From positions 1 to 23,612 of IMG/VR virus record IMGVR_UViG_3300006925_000153: 23,612 nt of DNA. One strand, 5' to 3'. Of the stretch, positions 6,355 to 13,300 are shown in pieces; position 1 is the stretch's first letter, and each line of letters starts with the position of its first letter. Made by a program: the position numbers and the translations under genes. The stretch is from a virus. A model generated the notes under the pieces. It saw only the letters and a list, made by a program, of their open reading frames with translations. It was not told the DNA's origin and did not search any database.

Positions 6355-8409
6355 TTAAAATGTGCCGCCATCAACAACTGTGTCATAGAGACCTCCTGAA
6401 ATATGTAGGCCAATATCTTTTCCACCTCCTACACCAGTAAGTGCCATACGCTTGTCTGCATCGGCTGCGCCATTGACATATTTGAATTCAACCACTCCTT
6501 GCGATACATTGTTGCCAGTAGTCTTACCAAGCAATATGCCAGCAGCGTCGATACCCGCATGAGTTGTTTGGTCTTCTGCGAGACGCATGTGCTTATCAGC
6601 AATGGAAATCTGAGTTGAATTGATTGTCGTTGTTGTTCCATCAACTTGAAGATCACCACGAATAACAACTGTTCCACTAGCGGCTGGGCTATCATTACTG
6701 TGAGGAGAATCGTTCGGCGCTGGATCAATGTAGAATGTTGAAGGACCAATTAAATTTCCAGCAGTGACTATAAGATCTCCCGCTGTAATATCAACATCGC
6801 CAGTAACAGTAAGATCATCAAGAGTACCAACGCTTGTAATAGAATCTTGGTGCTGAGTAACGTTAGAAGCTTTAATCCTGCCATCAAGAAACGTTCCAGA
6901 CGTGATCTTAGATGTAGGAAGGTTTCCAACATTGGCTGAAGGTAGAGCGCCCGTAACATCATCTGTAAGATCAATCTTATGTCTTGTAATTTGTTGACCA
7001 CTAATAGTGATATAATCAGGAGTACCTGTTAGTGTAACATTGGTTGAGTTGTCTGTACCTGCGGCATCAACACCAAGATTAGTTCTTGCACCTGCTGCGC
7101 TTGATGCTCCCGTACCACCGTGTGCCACGGCAATATCAGTAGCTGCCCACGTACCTGTTGTAATAGTACCAACACCTGTGATAGATGTGTCCACATCGGT
7201 TTTAAATCCACTGATAGGGTATGTATCAATCGCCCTTGCTTTTGGATTTTCATAGCCACCAGAGCCTCCGGGATGAATAATAAACGCGTCAAGGGTTGAA
7301 GTACCGGTGTGCGTTGCCATATTATCAGCATCGAGTCTAAACTCAGTACCATTCAATACTAAACCGCCGTTTGACTCTGCTGTATATGTTGTATTGGTAA
7401 AAGAACTTGCAACCGTTAATTTTGTTGCACTTGTTCTTGTAACAGTAACATTAGATCCACCAGTAATTTCTACAAAATCATTCGTAGAATCTGAGCCAGC
7501 TAAGTTGATTTTTGTTGTACTAGCAGGGACTGATAAATCATAGGTTGTATTAGTGTCGCTTAAATCGTTATTAAATATACTAAGAGGAATTTCACTCGCA
7601 GCTTTTCTCTTTTGTACACTTGAACCGGTTGCAGGGACGTCTAATACAACAAACTCGTCACTGCCAGTGATGGAGGCTGTCATATCAGCCAATTCAGTAA
7701 GATCGACACTTACCGTTTGAGTCGCTCCGCTATCTGTGCTTGCTACATCTATCAAAGCACCAGGTGAGACGCTAGTGACTGCTCCAAGTTCTGCCCTGAG
7801 TTCGGCCGAGGAAATTCCTTCTAAACCATTCGCAGTGAACTTAGCGTAATCATTATCTTCAACACTAGCATGATCAATTTTTACTGCATTAGTGTCATTA
7901 ATACCAAATGTAAGAGTATCTTGTTTGCCATTGAGCTGACCTTGAATACCTGATGTAACACCAGTGACATAGTTTAATTCGGTAGTTGAGGCAGTTGCTC
8001 CGTCAAGTTTGTTAAGCTCAACCGCGGTAGCATCAACAGCTGCAAGTTTTGTAAAGTCTGCTTTAACTAATCCACTGACATCGTCAAGAAGATTAAGCTC
8101 AGCTGCTGAAGCACTTACAGTTGTTCCATCCAACTTAAATGTGCCTGTAACATCGAGTGTACCACTTGCAGTCGTAGTTCCACTAAACGTTTTATTGCCG
8201 GTAACAGTTTGAACAGTATCTGTCGTAACATAATTCAGGCCGTCTCCTGCAATGGCTAAAACGGTATCACCTCCAGAGGATCCAGCTCCAATATAAAGTG
8301 TCCGGTCGTTATCGTTGAACGCTAATTCACCTAGCGATAGGGCAGCTGGCGCGCCGGAATTGCCTCCTGACGTATATGTCCTTCTTTTAATTCTAATTGT
8401 GTTTGCCAT
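6355..8409 (-). CDS. Tail-fibre protein with ELN-type repeats (684 aa)
   Basis: The N-terminus MANTIRIKRR ... LSLGELAFND matches the head of the 1090-aa fibre, suggesting the same docking site or trimerisation mode. Residues of about 100-162 carry the 'AELNLLDxV / ELNKLDGATAST / ELNYVTGVTS' repeat seen in many marine T4-like fibres, ending in QLNGKQ. The middle is Thr/Ser/Gly-rich beta sequence. The C-terminal module (about residue 584 on) has VDGTTTTINSTQ followed by IADKHMRLAE, the same module that opens the leftmost fibre gene. The protein ends in VVDGGTF. The first ATG after the upstream stop is used, 23 bases after a TATAAATA element. The likely role is a baseplate-attached side or short tail fibre; T4 gp12 or gp34-37 cannot be assigned. 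Confidence 0.8.
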   Translation of the reverse strand: MANTIRIKRRTYTSGGNSGAPAALSLGELAFNDNDRTLYIGAGSSGGDTVLAIAGDGLNYVTTDTVQTVTGNKTFSGTTTASGTLDVTGTFKLDGTTVSASAAELNLLDDVSGLVKADFTKLAAVDATAVELNKLDGATASTTELNYVTGVTSGIQGQLNGKQDTLTFGINDTNAVKIDHASVEDNDYAKFTANGLEGISSAELRAELGAVTSVSPGALIDVASTDSGATQTVSVDLTELADMTASITGSDEFVVLDVPATGSSVQKRKAASEIPLSIFNNDLSDTNTTYDLSVPASTTKINLAGSDSTNDFVEITGGSNVTVTRTSATKLTVASSFTNTTYTAESNGGLVLNGTEFRLDADNMATHTGTSTLDAFIIHPGGSGGYENPKARAIDTYPISGFKTDVDTSITGVGTITTGTWAATDIAVAHGGTGASSAAGARTNLGVDAAGTDNSTNVTLTGTPDYITISGQQITRHKIDLTDDVTGALPSANVGNLPTSKITSGTFLDGRIKASNVTQHQDSITSVGTLDDLTVTGDVDITAGDLIVTAGNLIGPSTFYIDPAPNDSPHSNDSPAASGTVVIRGDLQVDGTTTTINSTQISIADKHMRLAEDQTTHAGIDAAGILLGKTTGNNVSQGVVEFKYVNGAADADKRMALTGVGGGKDIGLHISGGLYDTVVDGGTF

Positions 8410-8432
8410 CGTTTCTGTAAGTTATATTTTTC

Positions 8433-8440
8433 TATTTATA
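8433..8440 (-). promoter_or_regulatory. T4-type late promoter TATAAATA
   Basis: An exact TATAAATA on the minus strand lies within the 34-base gap between the 127-aa gene and the 684-aa fibre, 23 bases before the fibre's ATG. It would give a short leader of roughly 15-18 bases if initiation follows T4 spacing. Confidence 0.7.
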
Positions 8441-8443
8441 TAT

Positions 8444-8827
8444 TTAAAAGTTTCCACCGTCCATAGAATCGCTATTAATAAATTTTGATGTGGTCCCATT
8501 ATACTTTATTAAATCATCTTCGCCAACGCTTGTTATAGTAACATCGCTAAGCTGATTTAAACCAGTGTCAGTGAAAGTTTTTGTTCCTTCAATCGTTTGA
8601 TCTCCTGTAGTTTTAACAACTGTATCATCAGTCGTACGAAGAACAGTACCATCGACAGAAATTGTTTTCGGAGCAGTTCCAGTATATGTTACGTCGCTTA
8701 TTCCATCTCCATCGGTAAGAGGAGCTCCTCCTCCACCACTCGAAACTTGCTTAGGTATAATCTTTTTATCGGGATTAACCTGAGCGTTTATAGTGTTTTG
8801 TGTGGTTACCTTTGCTTTAATGGACAT
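8444..8827 (-). CDS. Small fibre-like virion protein (127 aa)
   Basis: The chosen start is the ATG at 8827 (MSIKAKVTTQNTINAQ), 7 bases after the TAA of the preceding gene. An in-frame ATG at 8884 would lie 50 bases inside that gene and would add an unrelated 19-residue leader (MTLHLESRLI...). Residues of about 35-42 are a glycine hinge (SSGGGGAP). After it comes fibre-type sequence TTGDQTIEGTKTFTD. The C-terminus is SMDGGNF, echoing the DGGTF end of the 684-aa fibre. This looks like a short trimeric connector or a fibre base with an N-terminal docking tail, a hinge and a small beta domain. The exact role is unknown. Confidence 0.75.
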   Translation of the reverse strand: MSIKAKVTTQNTINAQVNPDKKIIPKQVSSGGGGAPLTDGDGISDVTYTGTAPKTISVDGTVLRTTDDTVVKTTGDQTIEGTKTFTDTGLNQLSDVTITSVGEDDLIKYNGTTSKFINSDSMDGGNF

Positions 8828-8834
8828 TAGTATA

Positions 8835-9185
8835 TTATGTTTCTGGAGCAGAAGAATCAAACGTGACTCCAGGTGTAACGTCAATCTGCCCTTCTAAAAC
8901 CCTTGTTATTACAGAAGGATTATCAGGAGACACAATAATAATATCATACACATACCGGCCAGGTTTTAGCCCTGCAGTTTGTTGTGCGGTTAAGTTAATA
9001 GTTACTACCTTAGACGTACTATCAACAGATGCAGTGAATGTCGCCTTTGTTGATCCATCATATGATTTAGCAACCTTACCTGCAGCAGTATAATTAGTAA
9101 GTATTAAACCTGGAGTATCGGATAGATCAATCGTCGTATTAAAGTTCGACCCTTGATCTATGAATAAGTTTGAAAATGTTGCCAT
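8835..9185 (-). CDS. Small beta-sandwich virion protein (116 aa)
   Basis: The sequence alternates polar and hydrophobic residues as in an immunoglobulin-like or baseplate upper-protein (BppU-type) N-terminal fold: an opening IDQGSNFNTTIDL, a middle VVTINLTAQQT, then LKPGRYVYDIIIV and a last strand RVLEGQIDVTPGVT. The 'LxPGxYxYDI ... GxxxVxPxVT' pattern recurs in small phage virion proteins. It has no Cys, no signal peptide and no membrane segment. It sits 4 bases after the 317-aa gene's stop and 7 bases before the 127-aa start, so it is cotranslated with them. The likely role is an adaptor between the baseplate and a fibre; this is inference from fold style and position. Confidence 0.7.
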   Translation of the reverse strand: MATFSNLFIDQGSNFNTTIDLSDTPGLILTNYTAAGKVAKSYDGSTKATFTASVDSTSKVVTINLTAQQTAGLKPGRYVYDIIIVSPDNPSVITRVLEGQIDVTPGVTFDSSAPET

Positions 9186-9189
9186 ATAA

Positions 9190-10143
9190 TTATCCGCGGA
9201 TGTGGTTTTCTATTTCGTATTGTGCTTCGTCAGGAGTAAAGTGATGTAAACTTGCGTTATTAGATCCTGTCATCGTCACCCATGGCAACTTAGTAATTGT
9301 TTTTGTTGATCCGGTAATACCGATACGTATATCCATTGAATAGCTTGGCACTACAGCGTAATCTTGAAAGTCGTAATCAGCAGCTGAAGATGAAATTGTT
9401 GCTTGCGGCAAAACAATGTGCATTTCGTTCTCATAATTCGAAATAGCAGATCCAAAGACTTTATTATTTTCCCAATCAATAACAATTGTTCCGAAAGTCA
9501 TTTCTTCAGAACTGTCCCCTCCAACATCCCAATTCCAACGGCATCTCATAATTGTTTTTTCAACATTAGAAGCGAATGTCATTGGAAGAATGTTTGCCCA
9601 ATCTAATGATGATGGAGCAGCCGTATTACTACTGTCGTAGATTCCCGCGGCTGCCAGGGTGCCGCCAAGGCCTGCTGAAGAAGGAGAGAGGGCTGTAGTA
9701 GAAGTAACACAACCAGCCAGCTCGTCGGCTGAATGTCCTGGAAAGCCAGTTCTTCTGTCCGAGGTGGCAGAAATCAGTCTATATGTTTTAGAAAATTTAA
9801 GACTATCAACGTAAGCTTCAATATGATCTTTAACAGCTTTAGATGTAGGAATTGTATCATCAGAATCTTGAAGACCTGATGCAGTAACATCAATTTCAAC
9901 CTGTGCAACATTGCCATTGCCCGATCCAACCTTACCTAAAAGTTTATTGCCTGCTACTTGTTGTACCTTACCAAGACCAATTGAGTTATTAGCAACATTA
10001 GAATTATCAACTTTATTCTCTAAAGAAGTTATTTTTTCGATGATGCCGTTCGTCTTCTTTCTCCAATCGTTTAGATTATCACTAAGTTCAACACCACCCG
10101 CTGGTGAGTCAAATATATCAAAATTTGTAGAATCCATTGCCAT
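9190..10143 (-). CDS. Outer-baseplate / fibre-socket candidate (317 aa)
   Basis: Residues of about 18-45 (VELSDNLNDWRKKTNGIIEKI) recall the short N-terminal helix of T4 baseplate proteins gp9 and gp10 (the 'INxxFxxxY' type), followed by a coiled-coil-like stretch. Residues of about 55-110 contain NSIGLGKVQQVAGNKLLGK and DDTIPTSKAVKDHIE, both common in phage fibres. The C-terminal 130 residues form an unfamiliar beta-rich domain (MRCRWNWDVGG ... TFGTIVIDW). By position, two genes after gp8, it could fill the role of T4 gp9, the socket for long tail fibres, but similarity at that level is not visible by eye. It has its own late-promoter-like element only 5 bases upstream of the ATG. Confidence 0.65.
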   Translation of the reverse strand: MAMDSTNFDIFDSPAGGVELSDNLNDWRKKTNGIIEKITSLENKVDNSNVANNSIGLGKVQQVAGNKLLGKVGSGNGNVAQVEIDVTASGLQDSDDTIPTSKAVKDHIEAYVDSLKFSKTYRLISATSDRRTGFPGHSADELAGCVTSTTALSPSSAGLGGTLAAAGIYDSSNTAAPSSLDWANILPMTFASNVEKTIMRCRWNWDVGGDSSEEMTFGTIVIDWENNKVFGSAISNYENEMHIVLPQATISSSAADYDFQDYAVVPSYSMDIRIGITGSTKTITKLPWVTMTGSNNASLHHFTPDEAQYEIENHIRG

Positions 10144-10147
10144 GTTA

Positions 10148-10336
10148 CTATTTATCTAATATTAAAGTGTTAAGTATTTGTTTTAGCTCGCTAATTTCAG
10201 TCTTTAGAGATTCTATTTCTTCTTCTTGAAACTGTTGTTTTTGACTATTTTTCTTTGCCGACATTCTTGCATTATAAGCCGATTCATCTTTATTAATAAG
10301 TACTCCTCGACTTTTTCTTATAAATTTGCTTTTCAT
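10148..10336 (-). CDS. Small coiled-coil protein (62 aa)
   Basis: The frame starts MKSKFIRKSRGVLINKD with a basic N-terminus. Residues 36-60 form a clear heptad helix with hydrophobic a/d positions (IESLKTEISELKQILNTLI). Its ATG overlaps the TAA of the 1898-aa gene by one base (TAATG), the classic arrangement for translational coupling, and it ends 4 bases before the 317-aa gene. It is too small for an enzyme. A trimeric coiled-coil clip or an assembly helper for its large neighbour is plausible from position. Confidence 0.75.
   Translation of the reverse strand: MKSKFIRKSRGVLINKDESAYNARMSAKKNSQKQQFQEEEIESLKTEISELKQILNTLILDK
10149..10156 (-). promoter_or_regulatory. Late-promoter-like GATAAATA next to the start codon
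   Basis: The minus strand reads GATAAATAGTAAC directly before ATG. The octamer overlaps the last two codons and stop of the 62-aa gene and ends only 5 bases from the 317-aa start. If it is a promoter, the message would be leaderless or nearly so. Because the bases also encode Asp-Lys-stop, chance is a real alternative. Confidence 0.4.
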
Positions 10337-13300
10337 TATAGAGATGCAATAATTCTAAGGTTTTTAATTTCAGGGACGTAGGCCAGATTTGAAGATCTAA
10401 ACAGAATTTTAATAGCAACTTGATCAAATTCTTCGCCATCATTAGATGAACCTTCGTAATGTACTTCACCGAATTGATAGTTAGAACTCACTGGAACTAT
10501 ACTATCTGTTTCAATCTTAGTCCACGGAATAGCATCGAAAGATTTGCCAGAAGTTCTATCACCAAATCTAGCATAAACTTCAATCGATGTAGATTCATCT
10601 GGTCGAACAGCATCAAAGTAAACATCAACTTGATCAGAAGGATTTTCGAGTTTAACACTCTTTGTAATATACCTTGCAGCACATTGGCCGTCATCTTCTG
10701 TTGTTTCAAACTCGTTTGAGTCGTTAACAATATTATCAAATGTAACGAGGGAAATACGATCTAAATCGACCACCGGGGAAATTTTAGAATCGGTTGTAGT
10801 AAGCTCCGCTTGAAGTTTTAGCTGATCTATACCAGACTCACCGTGTCCACTATTAAAATCATGTGTAACACGCTTACCTGTATAAATCAATTCTCCGGGA
10901 AATACTGTATATGCATCAGTTGCACTATCATTTAATGTATAATCAACACTTACTTCAGGAAGAAGCATATCTTGAATAATAGGAAGATATGCAGAAGCTT
11001 TCCAAACATCTCTTTGGGCTTCGGCCGTTGCGGTTGAAACAGGAAGAAGGGTTTGTGGTGCTCCACCATTATCGGTTAAGGTAATTAATGCCCCTGGGCT
11101 TCCACTATTATCTGCTCTTAATTGAATTAGGTGGCTGTGAGAAACTTCATTTCCATTAGAGTCAACTGTTAATGCGTGGTATGTATCTCCGTCCGTTAAA
11201 CCACCAATTTCGTTTCCACCATTCTTTTTATAGGTAAATTGTTGACCGTTAACTGCTTCAAGGACATTAGAAGGAAGAATGATTCTATTATTAGGATGAT
11301 CAACACCTGTATCATCAGCTTTAATACTGATTTCACTAGGAGCAGCAATAACAACATCAGGAATAGATGTATAACCAGCGCCGTTTGTTACAACTTCGAT
11401 ATAATCAATAACTCCTCCTTTTTTAATAAAGGCTTTAGCAGTTGCTTGATTTTCACTTGTAGCTCCTCCACTTGTTACTCCTCCAATAGTTATTTTAGGA
11501 GGACCACCAAGATAACCAGAACCTCCGTTAGTAACATTAATGTATGTGACTTGCCCTCTTTGTGGTGAAAGGCCTGTGAACAATCCTGTCTGAGAAGTGG
11601 TTTTAAAATCAGCCCTGTTTAGTGTAAACTTAAGATCTTTATTTTGATCAGGTGTCCATGTTGATGCGTTCTGACTCTTAAGAAGAACACCCATATTGAC
11701 ATTCTTATTAATAGTTTCAGCATTTGTTCCAACATCTGTGCCACCAACCTCAGCGTGCCATACTCTGTATCTTGCGCTATTTGATATTAGAACGATAGCA
11801 TATTCAACACCAGGCTGTAAGTAAACTGGTGTATCAAACATAAACTTTGTTGCCAATGCCGCAGTAGCATTCGGAATGACTGCTCCAGGAAGCTTAGTTA
11901 CTCGTGAGAATGGAATTGTTTTTTGTGTAGGAATTCCATTCTCAACCGAAACAATACTCAGTTCAACAGGTAAGTTAGGATCTCTTTCTTGGAAGAAAAT
12001 ATCAACTGAAGAAAGGAAAATGCCGGTAGGCTCATTTCCAATCATAAATGTTTGTGCAATAGGATCTCTACGAACCACACGTGAACTTATTAGCACGTTT
12101 CTTCTTTCTTGAAGACGTGTTCTTTCTAATACAAGCTGCCGCGTTGAAAGAATTGTTTGTTGACGAGTTTCTAATAATCCTTTAGCATGGTAAGTACTTT
12201 CAGCCGAGGAAAGTTCTAAAACTCTGTTATTAAGTGCACTGTCGGTGAGTCGAACTTGTCGTGAACCTGTACGGAACCTGAGAACATCGTTATTAGGAAT
12301 AACAAACCAACCATCAACTTCACCAGCATCATCTGAAACTATTCCTGAGTTAATTGACGGTGTAGCTCCTGGTGACATAAGAGCAGGTCCTTCTAGGCCT
12401 TCGTATCTTGTAACATCTGTTCCTCCTACGGCCGCAACCTCACCTCCGAATTGAACAAATGCTTCATCGTCAGTAGCGTAAGATGTAATGTTAACATCAT
12501 CAAAATAAAGGAAGAAAGTAGTATTCGGCTTAAGCATACTTGCTTTAAAGTGCACCTTTCGAGAACGAATAAATGGAACAAAGGTGACATTCAATACTCT
12601 ATCATCAATTACTTCTCTTTGGAAGTTTTCTACAAGAGATGTTTGGATACCTTCTCGCAATTCTCTACGGAATGTGTCGATACGTCTCCTTCTTCGGGAA
12701 ACGCGTGTCCTTGTGCTAAACGTATCTGTTCTTCCCGTTCTATTCCAGAATGACCACCGAGCTGGTGACCATTCACTTTCCCATTCATTCCACTCTGTGC
12801 CTAATATGTTTGGATCATTTGCAATCTGTTGTATAACAGCGCTATTATCACCGTCAATGTTTGTGATAATTTCAGGAACATTATTAACGTCTTTCCATTC
12901 ATCACTAGATGGTGAAAGTTCAAGGTTCCCGCTCCAAGTTGCAACATCATAAGGATTAACACTAATGTGATCTGAAGCATATGGTTGATCAACTAGTACC
13001 TTTTCAATAAAGTCAAGTGTAAGAGAATTTTTACGTTTTCCAGAATATGATGTAGTTGAAATGGTCTCACCGTTCCAAGAACTAACAGGCTCTCCGTTCC
13101 CACCCATTCCGCTAATATAACTCCACCGAGCATTATCGGAAAGATACATCGGACGTGCTGTAAAGTTATCTCGATCAATTGCAGCGCGATAACCAGAACT
13201 ATTAGTATCTCCAACGCCGTGTCCTCTAAACGAATCAGTAATAATACCACCTTTAAATCTTGGAAGACCGTCACCATCGTTGATTTGTGTTTCAGTAGCT

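Noticed and set aside
6429-7352. Three minus-strand frames of 77-107 aa inside the 684-aa fibre
   Set aside because: They are out-of-frame readings of the fibre, rich in Leu and Gln as expected from a +1 shift of Thr/Gly repeats. No promoter or separate gene spacing is present.
8828-8884. Longer start (ATG at 8884) for the 127-aa protein
   Set aside because: It would overlap the 116-aa gene by 50 bases and add a leader (MTLHLESRLILL...) unlike the rest. The ATG at 8827 follows the upstream stop by 7 bases and gives a normal N-terminus.
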